A stretch of DNA of 64,000 nucleotides from Prorocentrum cordatum (lineage: Eukaryota > Sar > Dinophyceae > Prorocentrales > Prorocentraceae), in assembly GCA_963575745.1 (NCBI GenBank), contig CAUYUJ010012669.1, forward strand, positions 1,035,790 through 1,099,789, written 5' to 3'. The position numbers and the translations under genes were made by a program. Position 1 is the first letter of the stretch; every line of letters starts with the position of its first letter. The notes below the pieces were generated by a model. The model ran no database searches and was not told where the DNA came from. It was given only the letters and a program-made list of their open reading frames with translations. Shown here piece by piece: positions 1-10,460 of this stretch.

Positions 1-1314
1 ACGAGCTGCCCGAGATCTGGGGTAGCAACTCAGCTGCGACAGGGCGCCTTCCGTCACAACCTCTACCTCGGGCTGGCACGCTCTAAGGGCTTCGGGGAAG
101 TGTCCGTCTACTTCGACATCAGCAAGTTCTACGAGTGGATTGACCGCCAGCAGCTCCTCGAGGCGGCGGAGGCGAACGATTTCAGCCCAGGCCTGGCGAA
201 GGCCCTCTGCGTCGCCGAAGGCTGGCCCCAGGCGCGCCACGGTGGACGGCGCCGTCAGCGAAGAGGCCTGCGCGGCTGGGTCGCTGATCGCAGGCTGCTC
301 CTGCGCGACCACGATGGCTCGTCTGATGCTGTACGACCTGTTGCTTCGTGGTCGCGCACTCCTCCAAGTCGGACGGGTGGTCAACGTGATCGACGGTGTG
401 GCGGGGCACGGCATCGGCACGAAGCGGATCCTGGTGCGCCAGATCAGCCAGTTCGTCACAGGGATCGTGACCATGCTGCGCGACAAGCGCCTGCCCATCA
501 ACTGGGACAAGACGAAGGTGCTGGCCTCGTCGGTCCACCTGCAGAGGACGCCGTCTCGGGACAACGTGGCCTGGGAGGCGACGCGACGGCGGGGGCCCAC
601 CGCAGGGTGACCACGCAAGCGGCGCGCGAGCTTGCAGCCCTGCGGCAGGCGTCTCGCCTCGGAGGGCCCGTGGGTCCAGGTCTGCGGCAAGCCCGAGTGA
701 TGAGGGCTGGGCCAGCTGCGAAAGCCCTCTGGGGCTCGGCGACCTCTGGGGTGCTGCCTGGCCGCATGCGGGTCCTGCAGGGTGGCGGCGGCCAAACGTG
801 CAGGGCGGCTGGCCCCGGCTCCTCAGGCGGCCGGCGCCAGGACCCCCTGGCAATCGCGACGGGCATGGCTGTGCAGGCCTTCGTCAGCGCGACATGGTCG
901 CGCCAGGCCCGGCCAGCTGCGGTCAAGGCTTGCTTGACGTCCAGCCTTAGGCTCGAGCACAGCCAGAGGCCATGGGCGGCTGTGCGAGACCCCGTGGCGG
1001 CGCTGGTGCTCACCCTGAAGCGCATCGGCTGGCAGCTCGCGCAGGACGGCCTCTCCATCAAGGACGAGCTGGGCGCGGAGTTCGACGCGCGGTGCTGGTC
1101 GCCCGCCTTCCTGGCGGAGCGCGCCCGCGAAGCGACCAGGAGGGCTGCCGCCTTGGAGGAGTACCGCACGCGCGCCGAGGCGCTCTGGCCGTGGCGGCTG
1201 CCTCCAGCGTGGACGCCAGTCAACGAGCTGCTGGGCATGAAAGCCACGGAGACCTGGACCCGCCATCGCATGGACTGCCTGCGCTGGCTGGTGTCGCTGT
1301 CCCACTGGCCCTAG
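1..1314 (+). pseudogene. Reverse transcriptase domain of LINE, frameshifted
   Basis: Frame 1 is open from position 1 and reads a palm-domain start, with YFDISKFYEWID at about 109-144, matching the first catalytic-Asp motif of dinoflagellate LINE reverse transcriptases (D then SKFYE). Homology then moves to frame 2 (about 230-545), with AGCSCATTMAR followed by NVIDGVAGHG where YxDD is expected and NWDKTKVLASS, the Lys-rich motif after it. From about 600 to the TAG at 1312 homology returns to frame 1 (ALWGSATSGV, then KRIGWQL). The YxDD box reads IDG, so even the corrected reading would be inactive. Family assignment is from pattern memory; the frameshifts are seen directly. Confidence 0.7.
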
Positions 1315-2060
1315 GCCAGTGTCGCCAGGCACAAGACTGCTGTCAGCCCCACGTGCCTCCTGTGCCAGGGGGGAGCAGAAACGATGTTCCACCGACACTT
1401 CGAATGCCCAGCCTGGCATGCATGGAGACGGGATCGTCTTCCAGCAGGCCTGCTACAGGGAGCCAGCGTGGCACCTAACCTCGGGGATAAGTTTGGTGAG
1501 CTGTTCGCCCAGGGCCTCTTCGTCGACGCGGCGCCCTTGTTGAAGAGGCCGCGCTGGCAGCCTCGCTGGGAGCGACAGCTGATTGGATGGGAGAGCCCCA
1601 TGGTGGTGCCTCCTGGCACGCAGGTCTAGACTGACGGCTCCTGCATCAACGGCCGCTTCCCCACCCTCCGCAGCGCGGGCTGGGCAATCATCGTGATGTC
1701 TCAGGAGGGCCAGATCACGGCACAAGCCTGGGGCACGGTCCCGCCGCACGAGATGCCCACTCAGACAGCGCGGGCAGGCGAGGACTATGCGGCAGCTGTC
1801 GCGTTGAAGGGGATCATCGGGGCCTACGAGATCCTTAGTGACTGCAAGGGCGCCGTGGGCTTCATCAGAGACCTGCGACGGGCTCATGGGCCGACCTCAC
1901 TTCACGCCCATCTGTGGGCTCGGGTCGGCGACGAGATCGAGGGGGTCACGGCGAGGCACATCCCTGCCCACACTTCGGAGGAGGCGGCCAGGCGCGGCGA
2001 GATCTCTGCGAAGGGGCGAGACGGGGACCGCCTGGCCGGCCAGAGAGCCAAGCTCGGAGC
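1315..2060 (+). pseudogene. CCHC knuckle plus RNase H domain of the same LINE
   Basis: This continues frame 1 past the TAG at 1312. A zinc-knuckle-like motif C-x2-C-x8-H-x4-C occupies 1354-1407 (CLLCQGG then FHRHFECPAW). After a second TAG at 1627-1629 an RNase H fold begins at once with TDGSCINGR at 1630. It continues through AGEDYAA (Glu), LSDCKGAV (second Asp), ARHIPAHTS, and finally GDRLAG, where the last catalytic Asp is expected. All four acidic residues of an RNase H active site can therefore be placed. RNase H degrades the RNA strand of the cDNA hybrid during retrotransposition. Both interrupting stops are amber. Confidence 0.7.
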
Positions 2061-2289
2061 AGGGCTACATGCTGCGGACGAGGAACAGATTCTGCTGCTG
2101 GAGGGTCTCGCGGCCCGAGCCCGGGATGCGGCCAGATCTGCGGCGGAGATCGAGGTCCACATCACCGATCACGGGGCCGGGCATTGCTGGCCGACGGCGG
2201 CGCTCGAGGACCTCGACTTCGGCATGCCCGAGTGGGAGGCCAGCGAGAGGGAGCCCCCCAGGCGAGGCGACAGCCGCGGTGTTGATGGC

Positions 2290-2800
2290 GTCAGCCGCGG
2301 CGGCGGCCTCGAGCGCGGTGGAGCGTGGAGGCACCCTGCCCGTGCGGAAGCGGCCTGCGGCTGCTGCGTCGGCGGGCACCAGCGGCCAGGGCTTGGCCAG
2401 CAGTTCCGCCGCCGCAGCGCCAGCAGCCGATCGGCATGTGGCGCGACGGATCCAGGCTCCACCAGCGGCCGGCGGCAACGCGGTCTTCGGACGGCCGCCG
2501 CCGCCTGGAGGGGAGCCGTGGCAGGTCCGAGGCCACCAGCTGATGATGGGGCGCGTCGAGGGCGGAGCTGGCGAGTTCCTAGCACGCACCACGTGCTTCA
2601 CGTATGCGCGGACGCCCAAGATGCGCTGGCGCGGGCTCCGCGACGCGTGTGCAGGGGCCGCCGCCGGCCGAGCTCGCAAGGGCTCGAGGGCTCAGGCGCG
2701 CAACGACTTCGAGCGCGGCCTGCTGCCAGGGTCCCAACCGAAGAGGGCCTTCGGACCGCGCGTGGCGCCGACAGCCGAGGTGCGGAGCCGCTGGGCGGAG
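2290..2800 (+). pseudogene. C-terminal tail of the LINE polyprotein, shifted to frame 2
   Basis: After the RNase H, frame 2 carries MMGRVEGGAGEFLARTTCFTYA, then RWRGLRDACAG and a basic stretch ending near GSQPKRAFG. This resembles a Cys-containing, Arg-rich tail that I recall following RNase H in dinoflagellate LINE ORFs. The frame differs from the RNase H frame, implying at least one indel near 2290. The match is by memory and weaker than for the preceding domains. Confidence 0.4.
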
Positions 2801-3731
2801 AACTCGCCATCGCTCGGACGCCCCTTCCCTGCGCTTCTTTTGCGGCCTCGTGCGTGGCTTTTTCGCCAAGTGATCAGGGATGCTCCTCGATGGTCCTCGC
2901 CGAAGGAAAGATGCACACGTCCGAGCGATGCCAAGAGAAGCTCGGGCTGGCGGCGGGCGGCGGCCTGGCCGAGGGCGCAGCCGCGAGCACCCGCGCGGCG
3001 CAGGGCGCCGCGGGCGGGCGGCCTGCCGGGCGCCGGAGGGCGGCCACGGCGGCCGCGGGCGGGAGCTCGGGCGCCAGCGCTGCCGACGGCGCCCTCGTCC
3101 TGCCGCCTGCGGAGTCGGTGGCAGGCGCCGCGTGGCTCGGTCGAGCCTGACCGCGGAGGTGCAGGAAGCATGTGGCGCGGAGGGCGGGCAGTGCATGGTG
3201 CGACTGGTGCGCGCGGAGATGCTGCGCGACAAGTCACCGTTGCGGGGCTGGGCAGCAGCGTGGCGGAGTCTGCCGGCTGTTCTAGTCACGGACTGCGAGG
3301 CCTTCAACGACGGCGCGGTTCGTTCCCAGTCGCTTGGGCTGGGGCTTGAGGAGCGGCGGACGGCCTCGCCTCGGCCGAGGAGGCGCGGGCCCGCGGGGCG
3401 TCGGCCCGCCTGGCGAGAGCGGCCGCAGCTGCGGCCGAGCGCGCTCAGCGCAGAATGGCACAGAATGCACCTCGCCACGGGCAGTTTGCCCTCGCAGAGA
3501 AGAAATGCCCCCACCGTCGATGAGGAAGGAAGCCCCTGTTCTGCGCCAGCAGCGCCTGGGTGCACGAGGAGGGCCAGAGGAACGACCACGGATGGACCCA
3601 GAAGGAACAGCGAGCCCCTCCCGAGCCCTCACAACGGCCCTTCCTTCGGCGTCCTGGCCGCAGGATCTGTCCGCTCCGCGGCCCCGGGGAGGTCCCGACC
3701 GCTTCCCGGCCCGGATCCATCTTTCGGCTAC
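2800..3731. other. GC-rich spacer without supported gene
   Basis: Long open frames exist on both strands, but their translations are Arg/Ala/Gly/Pro-rich in every frame, as expected from GC bias alone. No motif, repeat or domain was recognised. Confidence 0.5.
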
Positions 3732-3900
3732 ACGTAAGAGTGACCCTGGGTAAGAGTGACCTCTGGTGCGCGGCTTTTGGGGGGCCGCGGGGAGGCCAAA
3801 TCCAGGCGCGCTAGCCGCTGCTACCGCTTCGCGATCGGCCATCTGGGGGCCCATCTGTGCCCGCACCAAAGGTCACTCCGGCGAAGGGTCACTCTTACGT
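3732..3900. mobile_element. MITE-like inverted-repeat element, family A copy 1
   Basis: It begins ACGTAAGAGTGACCCT (3732-3747) and ends with the exact reverse complement AGGGTCACTCTTACGT (3885-3900). Inside, a second AAGAGTGACC-like unit is present at each end, so the arms align imperfectly for about 40 bp. There is no coding content in 169 bp. A diverged second copy lies at 44191-44328. The ends suggest a non-autonomous DNA transposon. No convincing target duplication was seen; the ACGT at each tip is itself palindromic. Confidence 0.65.
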
Positions 3901-4008
3901 CTAGTCGAATCTTTGGTAGCCCCGCGAGGGTCGAACCGGGCATCGGCCCCCGAGGGCCGCAGGGTCGAGGAAGCCACTGGCTGAGAAAATCAGATCTGGA
4001 CCAGACGA

Positions 4009-4151
4009 CAAACGACACCACCCCACCTAATTACGGCACCAGGAGCCTTATATACCAGGAAATCAGGCGTGGGTGTTTGCGTGGTATACGCTACGGCGCC
4101 CGATGGGCCGTAGCGCAGCACGGAGGGCCGTGGGTGGGGTGGTGTCGTTTG
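4009..4151. mobile_element. Short element with perfect 19-bp inverted ends
   Basis: CAAACGACACCACCCCACC at 4009-4027 is exactly complementary to 4133-4151. The 143-bp span also contains a nested hairpin (CTACGGC at about 4091 with GCCGTAG about 8 bp further on). A foldback or MITE-like element is the simplest reading. No second copy was found in this window and no target duplication is evident. Confidence 0.5.
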
Positions 4152-4768
4152 GTTTTCGGCATCGTCGGAGCTCTGGCAAGGTGTTGCTAGAAGTGGTCCT
4201 GGCCCAAGGCGCTCCCGGCATCTCGCGTTTGGAACTCCTGGGGACACCTTCCCTCGACCTGCACCTTCCGCACATTCCCGCGCGGCAGCTGCCGCCGCGG
4301 CAGCAGCGGCGGCCACCGTCAAGGCCGCGGCGGTGGCTGCGGCGGCCGCATCGCGGCGGCACGTTCCGCGCGGAAGGTGCGGAAGGTGTCGGTCGAGGCT
4401 TGGGCCAGGCCTTCGGCAGCACCCGACGCCGAGACCCGGCGCCGCGAAGCACGTGCGACACCGCAAAATCATGGCCCGGAGCCCCACAGACCCCGCCCCT
4501 CTGCGTGGCTTCGAGCCGCCGGGATCCGTCGGGAGACGCCGGTACCCTGCCGCGCGGAGAGCGCGCCGGCGCGGGCCTGCGGCGGCGGACAGCACGGCCG
4601 CGCCGGCCGCGCGCGAGGCCCGGGCGCCCCCGCGCGGGCCCGGGCGCAGCGCCGGCGGGGGCTCCGCGCGGGGGCGGGCCAGCGCCTCGGGGGCACGCCC
4701 GCGGCGCGAGGTCACCGCGCACGGACGCCAGACGCGAGGAGGCCCCCACATCTCCGACGATACATATG
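4152..4768. other. GC-rich stretch, no supported gene
   Basis: GCC/CGG-rich sequence with open frames on both strands that are compositional. Nothing recognised. Confidence 0.5.
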
Positions 4769-4951
4769 ATACAGTCGGGGCCTTGACCTAAGGAACCCAA
4801 AATAAGGAACGAGGCCCCTTTTGTCCATAAGTTAAAACTTCGATTTCCGATCGAAAACACAAGGAAAACCTGAGGCCAGCTGCGAAACACTTCAGGAACG
4901 CGGAGCCCCTCCCCAACCAAAAGAGTTCCTTCTTCAGGGCCCCGACTGTAT
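4769..4951. mobile_element. MITE with TA-CAGTCGGGGCC termini (Tc1/mariner-like ends)
   Basis: ATACAGTCGGGGCC at 4769-4782 is the exact reverse complement of 4938-4951, and similarity of the arms continues imperfectly inward for about 15 bp more. The tips read TA then CAGT, with TA again on the outside of the right arm. This is the TA target duplication and CAGT start known for many Tc1/mariner elements. It is 183 bp and non-coding. Superfamily assignment is inference from the tips only. Confidence 0.5.
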
Positions 4952-5849
4952 TTGTTTTGCAGCTGGCGCCCTTTCTGCGATTTCAGCCCGAGGGGGCCGT
5001 TCACGTGCCCCAGGGCCATCGAAAACGAAGCCGGGGCGAAAGACTACCCCCCAGCAAGGCGGTCGAGACCTCTTTGGGGCGGCCATGGGTTGAAAAATCA
5101 GATCGGCGGGTGCCAGGGCCTGGCACGTATCCTCAATCTACCTTCGTCTCAGCCCGCGCAGCGCAGCTCTGGGCTGGTAGATCCGGCGGGCGGTGGGGGG
5201 CTCAGGGCTCCAGGGGCCGCGCGCACGGCGAGCGCGGCGCCACGATTCGCACGGGAAGAGGTCTGCAGGGTTCTCGCGGTCTGCCCGCAGGCGCCGCTAC
5301 GAAGAGGAGCGGCTCGGGAACGCGTCAGGGCCCCCCAGACCGGGACTTCGTGGTAAACCGTGACATTAGCGCGCCCAAGAGAACTGCAGCGATGGGTCGA
5401 AATGTTCCCCGCTCGTTGTCTTCTCCAGCTGGGCCTGGCAAAGTCCTGCTTTCGGGGGCCCCGCACGGGTCCTGCATGCTTTTCGCCGGCTCTGGGCTCC
5501 CGGGGCGGGCCCTTCCTGGGCCCGGGGCAGCGTCGAACAGAGACTCGAGATGAACGGCTGGCCCGAGGGAAAGCCATGCGGATGCAGCACCGCGCCGCGC
5601 ACGACTGCTTCATGGGAAGTTGCGGACTGGTCGCGAAATCCAAAAAATCTTCGCGCCGCCGCCATCCTGGGCCTGAAGACCTGGGCTGGTGTCTGGACCC
5701 TGCTGGCCGAAGCCAGGATGGCGTGCACCCCGATCCAGGGGCCAGAATGGCTCTCTGGACAAGCACGGTGGTGTTGTATGGCTGCCTTCTGCAGGAGACA
5801 ATGGGTGCCATTTGTTGTATGCGTTGTGTTTGGTTGTGTCTGTTAGATC
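4952..5849. other. No supported gene
   Basis: Mixed GC-rich sequence. Frames on both strands are open for 100-300 codons without recognisable domains. Nothing else seen. Confidence 0.4.
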
Positions 5850-6112
5850 TCTCTATATATATATATATAAATGTACATACATACAAACATGCACATGCAC
5901 ATACACATATACATATACGTATACATATACAGGTACATAGACATATACACATACATATACATAGACATATACAAATATAAATGTACAACGAATACACACA
6001 AGTACGAGGGCACACTGGTACATTCACATCAGCACACATATATTTGCATGCACACATTATATAATATATACTATATACTATATTTTAGATACTATATATA
6101 ACTATAGAATCA
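5850..6112. repeat. AT-rich simple sequence (TA and ACATAT type)
   Basis: A (TA)n run at about 5853-5868 is followed by imperfect ACATAC/ACATAT hexamers to about 6000, then TATATA-rich sequence to 6112. It is sharply AT-rich against a GC-rich neighbourhood. The right edge is a GCGCGCTACGCGCGC palindrome at about 6114-6128. Confidence 0.85.
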
Positions 6113-6673
6113 CGCGCGCTACGCGCGCTTCAGTTCTAGTCGCAGATGTGCCACGGGTGCCGCTGCAAGCCCCGCTGTGGCCACAACGACGATTTCCAGC
6201 GTTCTCGGGCCCATGCCATCGACGCAAAGAAACGCGCAGTCAGAACGCGGGGCGCCACATTCCCGCGCATCTCACCATCTCGCTGCCGCCTTTGTTTGGT
6301 CTATCGAACTGCGTGTTTTCCTCCACTTTCACTTCCGCTCTGCCCCGTCGTGGCACTCAAATATTTTGCACATCTGTTCGGCCTCCCCATGCCCGATCAC
6401 GCAGACATCCGCCAGCTCCTGATGTTGGGGTTGCCTCGGGGCCTTGTTGCGCGCGCGTGGGAGCATGTTTTTTTTGTTTTTGTTTCCCTCTTCCTTGTGC
6501 TCCAAGCTTCTCGCTTTCAGCGGTCGTTCAGCTGTCGGGTATCTGCAGAGGGCGCGCTTATGTCCCGGTCATGAGTGCCCTCTGCAATCAGTTGATGTCC
6601 AGTCTGTCCACGGGGGTGGGGAAGCTTCTGCATGCCGGACGCCAAACTTCATGCTGGCGCTCACGGGGGATGC

Positions 6674-6991
6674 TCAATGATTCCCCTGGCAAGTCCCACG
6701 CATGGGGCAGCCTGGGAGAGCGACACTGCACCCGAGCATGCCGGCGACGGCGGCGCGCAAAGCCTCAGAACCAGACGCGATCGCAGCTATGACTTTGTTC
6801 CTGGGGCCCGTGGACGACAGCCCGCCATCATCAACGTAGATGTCCAGCGCAGGTCCCGGGAGCTGGGTGGGGGGCTGGAGTCGAAAGCGCCCACGCCGCG
6901 CGCGCGGGCGAAGGTGGCGGCGAGGCTGCGCCCCGCCACCGCCCCCCCGAACCCCGCGATCGGGCCCGGCCAACGAACCTCCCAACGACAA
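6674..6991 (-). pseudogene. Reverse transcriptase fragment with YVDD box
   Basis: On the minus strand the frame reads LDIYVDDGGLSSTG (about 6850-6810), followed by VIAAIASGSEALRAAVAGML. The YVDD motif with a following helix of alternating Ala/Leu is the catalytic palm signature of non-LTR reverse transcriptases. Only this part is preserved; sequence upstream (7000-7060) and downstream (6146-6670) shows no other recognisable motif. The 534 bases left of it are otherwise unexplained. An accidental YVDD is possible but the context fits. Confidence 0.5.
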
Positions 6992-7140
6992 AATTATCCC
7001 GGCAAAGCAACCTAACAGCGATGTGTATAAGCATATCTGGAAGCATTCCCCTTAAGTTTCAGGTGAGAATCCAGTTGCAGAATTCTGCTGTTCTCACAGT
7101 CGCAGTCGCATTCGCAATGATAGTCGCAGTGGCAACGGCC

Positions 7141-7300
7141 TTAGGATCCAATGTAATCCTAAGGATCCCTAGGGATTCCTAAGGCATCCTTAGGCATCCA
7201 TAGGAATCCATAGGAATCCTTAGGAAACCTTAGGAATCCTTAGAAATCCTGATTCCTAGGGATTCCTAGGGATTCCTATGGAATCCGAAGGTTTCCGAAG
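7141..7300. repeat. Short palindromic CCTAAGG/ATTCC repeats, left flank of the large array
   Basis: About fifteen copies of an ATTCCTAGG/ATCCTTAGG-like unit repeat with a period near 10 bp. Many contain CCTAGG or CCTTAGG palindromic cores. A smaller block of the same kind follows the arrays at 8881-8932, so the two arrays between them may have grown inside this older repeat. Confidence 0.7.
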
Positions 7301-7309
7301 GATTCGCCT

Positions 7310-8465
7310 GCCTCGGCCTCAGCCTCAGCCTGCCTCAGCCTCAGCCTGCCTCAGCCTCAGCCTCAGCCTGTCTCAGCCTCAGCCAGCCTCAGCATCAGCC
7401 TCAGCCTCAGCCTCAGCCTGCCTCGGCTTGCCTCCTGCCTCGGCCTCAGCCTCAGCCTCAGCCTCAGCCTCAGCCTGCCTCAGCCTCAGCCTCAGCCTCA
7501 GTCTCAGCCTCAGCCAGCCTCAGCATCAGCCTCAGCCTCAGCCTCAGCCTCAGCCTCAGCCTGCCTCGGCCAGCCTCAGCCTCAGCCTCAGCCTGCTCAG
7601 CCTCAGCCTCAGCCTGCCTCAGCCTCAGCCTCGGCCTCAGCCTCAGCCTGCCTCAGCCTCAGCCTGCAGCCTCAGCCTCAGCCTCAGCCTCAGCCTGCCT
7701 CAGCTCAGCCTGCCTCAGCCTCAGCCTGCCTCAGCCTCAGCCTCAGCCTCAGCCTCAGCCTGCCTCAGCCTCAGCCTCGCCTGCCTCAGCAGCTCAGCCT
7801 CAGCCTCAGCTGTCAGCCTCAGCCTCAGCCTCCTCAGCCTCAGCTCAGCCTGCAGCCTCGGCCTCAGCCTCAGCCTGCCTCAGCCTCAGCCTCAGCCTCA
7901 GCCTGCCTCAGCCTCAGCCTCAGCCTGCCTCAGCCTCAGCCCTCAGCCTCAGCCTCAGCCTGCCTCAGCCAGCCTCAGCCTCAGCCTCAGCCTCAGCCTC
8001 AGCCTGCCTCAGCTTCAGCCTCAGCCTCAGCCTCATCGCCTGCCTCAGCCTCAGCCTGCCTCAGCCGCAGCTTGCCTCAGCTCTCAGCCTCAGCCTCAGC
8101 CTGCCTCAGCTTCAGCCTCAGCCTCAGCCTGCCTCGGCCTGCCTCAGCCTCAGCCTCAGCCTGCCTCGGCCTCAGCCTCAGCCTCAGTCTGCCTCAGCCT
8201 CAGCGTCAGCCTCTCAGCCTCAGCCTGCATCAGCATCAGCCTCAGCCTCAGCCTGCCTCAGCCTCAGTCTCAGCCTGCCTCAGCCTCAGCCTGCCTCAGC
8301 CTCAGCCTCAGCCTGCCTAGGCCTCAGCCTGCGTCAGCCTCAGCCTCAGCCTGCCTCAGCCTCAGCCTGCCTCAGCCTCAGCCTCAGCCTGCCTCGGCGT
8401 CAGCCTCAGCCTCAGCCTCAGCCTGCCTCGGCCTCAGCCTGCCTCGGCCTCAGCCTGCCTCACTT
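7310..8465. repeat. CAGCCT hexanucleotide minisatellite, 1.15 kb
   Basis: Runs of CTCAGC(CTCAGC)n are broken by CTGCCTCAGC variants. The plus strand reads as a low-complexity Ser/Leu/Gln/Pro/Ala protein that changes frame at each irregular unit. Nothing supports translation. Confidence 0.95.
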
Positions 8466-8468
8466 CGG

Positions 8469-8890
8469 GCATTCAAAATATGGCACAGGACTGGTGTTCT
8501 GGGAACACGAAGATCACGAAGAGGCCCACAGTTGGCTCCGGGCAATCGAAATATTGTACAGGAATGGTGTTCTGGGAACACGAAGAACACGAAAGGGCCT
8601 ACAGTTGGCTCCGGGCATTCAAAATGTGGCCTGGGAACGGTGTTCTGGGAACACGAAGATCACGAAGTGGCCTACAGTTGGCTCTGGGCATTCAAAATGT
8701 GGCCTGGGAATGGTGTTCTGGGAACACGAAGAGCGCGAAGAACACGAAGTGGCCTACAGCTGGCTCCGGGCATTCAAAATGTGGCCTGGGAATGGTATTC
8801 TGGGAACACGAAGAACACGAAGTGGCCTACAGTTGGCTCCGGGCATTCGAAATGTGGCCTGGGAATGGTGTTCTGGGAATGGATTCCTGA
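8469..8890. repeat. 73-bp tandem repeat, six copies
   Basis: Copies start at 8469, 8542, 8615, 8688, 8770 and 8843. The spacing is 73 bp except one of 82 bp, where 9 bp (GAGCGCGAA-like) is inserted. Each unit has GCATTCAAAATGTGG, GGTGTTCTGGGAACACGAAG and a TACAGTTGGCTCC end. Because 73 is not a multiple of three, the same peptide reappears in successive frames, making overlapping long frames that are artefacts. Confidence 0.9.
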
Positions 8891-8932
8891 GAATTCCTAA
8901 GAATTCCTACGGATTCCTAAGGATTCCTGAGG
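8881..8932. repeat. ATTCCTAAGG-type repeats, right flank
   Basis: Five units of the same pentamer/decamer type as at 7141-7300 (GATTCCTGAGAATTCCTAAG). See that entry for the interpretation. Confidence 0.6.
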
Positions 8933-9747
8933 CTGCCGGTTTTGTCCGGTTTTGTCCGGATCCCGCCCAGACCCCCCTGGGGCGTCAAGATGCTTTCTTT
9001 TGACCCCACTAGAAACCTATCAGTCTTCGCTGTTAGGTAGAAACGCCCGCACATGAACGCGAAAACAGCCACTCTAGCAGTGGCAAGCGGGAAGTTAGTA
9101 TGCATCCTCCATATTTTGTCGAACATAACCAGGTCAATAATCGCAAATGTTTTCTTGGGTGCGGCACGACACTTCCTTGCAAGTAGTGCCGTGCTCCGCC
9201 CGAGCGCATTGCCTCCGCGCCGCTTCCGCCGCTCCTGCGTGCTCCGCAGCGGCTCAATGCCGACGGGGTTTTGCTGCTCCCAGCACGGGGCGCGGGGGCG
9301 GCGGCACCGCCCCCATGCCCTGCGCCAAGAGCAGAGCGCCCTTATCGGCCTCTAACCGCTAGTCGGCCCAGAGAACAGCGCGAGCAGCACTGCGTGGCTC
9401 TGCTCCTGCAACTGGCCGACACAATCCAGGGGTCCATGGCCTCAAAACATGAGAGCGAGAATGCCCAGAGCATCATTGCGCGTGCACTGCTAATTAGCGC
9501 CTGCAGTTAAAGGCATCAAACGCAACAGCCGATCCCAACGTGCATTTCTCGGGCACCCCCTGGTCTCTCCAGCGCTGAGCCTGGGCAGGGGGGCCGCGAG
9601 AGACTCCCCCCTGGCCGCAGAAGGCCGAACACTTGAACCCCTCCGCCGACAGCAACGCCAAGAGATCGGACGCGATCGCCCCGTCCGCGGAGGGCGCGGT
9701 GGAAGGGGGTCCAAGGGGGGTTCTCTCGTGCAACCGTGAGCCCTTTT
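8933..9747. other. No supported gene
   Basis: Non-repetitive, moderately GC-rich sequence between the tandem arrays and the LINE relic. No motif recognised; the missing reverse transcriptase of the next element would belong here but is not detectable. Confidence 0.4.
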
Positions 9748-10412
9748 TTAACACATTCGCCAATGCCCTCTCTGATCCAGGCCTGTCAACTCTTGCGAGA
9801 CTCGTTCACGGTCCCCCTTCTTGGCCAGGTCAACGGCCTCGCCCAGCCCCTCCCGCAGCGATGGCCCCATGGCCTCGAGGAGTCTGTCGGGCGATGAGGT
9901 AAGACGCGTAACTTCGTCAGATAGGCGACGATGATGCTCGGCCACAGATGGAAGATGGAGGGGGGCGCAACGAAGAGGCAAGCTGGGCGGCCTGATCCCG
10001 GGGCCCCTCGCCTCGGCTCGCTCCCAACGAAAACGCAACGGCCCGAGTCTGGATGCTGAGCCACCGAACCGCGCGCAAGTGAACGCCCCTGGTCTCGCGG
10101 CCCCTGCCCGGGAGGCTCTTCCGGGCCAACTGCGGCCCCTTGGATCTCGAAAGAAGGGTGGGGAGATCGGCGCCAAGAACGGGCATCAACTCAAACTCGG
10201 CCTTGTCGGCCCAAGCAGCGTGGCGCGGAGTGAGCAGCGACGACGCCCCCGCGGCGTCTCCTCTGGCAACGCACCGGGAAGCCTGGCTCGACAATCTTCT
10301 CGCCCAGGTCCAGCCCGGGGGGAAGCGGCCTCGGGCAGATGGCCGCAATCTTCGGCATGGGCAGAGGCTCGCGGAAGCTCGGACCTCTCAAATGGGTAGG
10401 CGACGGATGCAA
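9748..10412 (-). pseudogene. Endonuclease-to-RT linker of LINE
   Basis: Minus-strand frames read a HPSPTHLRG/ICPRPLPPGLD segment (about 10410-10300), then AWADKAEFELMPVLG (about 10210), then an acidic helix, LREGLGEAVDLAKKGDRE (about 9860-9800), in successive frames. The order and spacing fit the stretch between EEP endonuclease and reverse transcriptase in dinoflagellate LINEs, which usually reads W-A-x2-A-E-x-E-L. At least two frameshifts. The assignment rests on position after the endonuclease more than on sequence. Confidence 0.4.
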
Positions 10413-10460
10413 GACCGCTTGAACAAGGCGGTGAGGACTGAGGATGGGGCCCTGCAGAAC

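Larger units (their letters stand above)
1..2800 (+). mobile_element. Decayed non-LTR retrotransposon (LINE) relic, 5'-truncated by the window edge
   Basis: Domain order along the plus strand is reverse transcriptase, CCHC knuckle, RNase H, then a tail rich in Arg and Ala. This is the 3' half of a dinoflagellate-type LINE polyprotein; the ORF1 and endonuclease part would lie left of position 1. Reading shifts between frame 1 and frame 2 at about 205, 600 and 2290, and two in-frame TAG codons interrupt frame 1, so it is a pseudogene. It is the only clearly recognised coding relic on the plus strand; the other element fragments run on the minus strand. The 3' end is uncertain: nothing like a poly(A) tail was seen. 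Confidence 0.75.

Noticed and set aside
3905-3985. Possible tRNA on the minus strand because of GGTTCGACC next to a CTACCA end
   Set aside because: The putative T stem does not pair and no anticodon arm or matching acceptor stem can be drawn.
7278-8900. 540-codon plus-strand ORF
   Set aside because: It consists of the CAGCCT minisatellite followed by the 73-bp array. Low-complexity Ser/Leu/Gln/Pro, and peptides recur in all frames.
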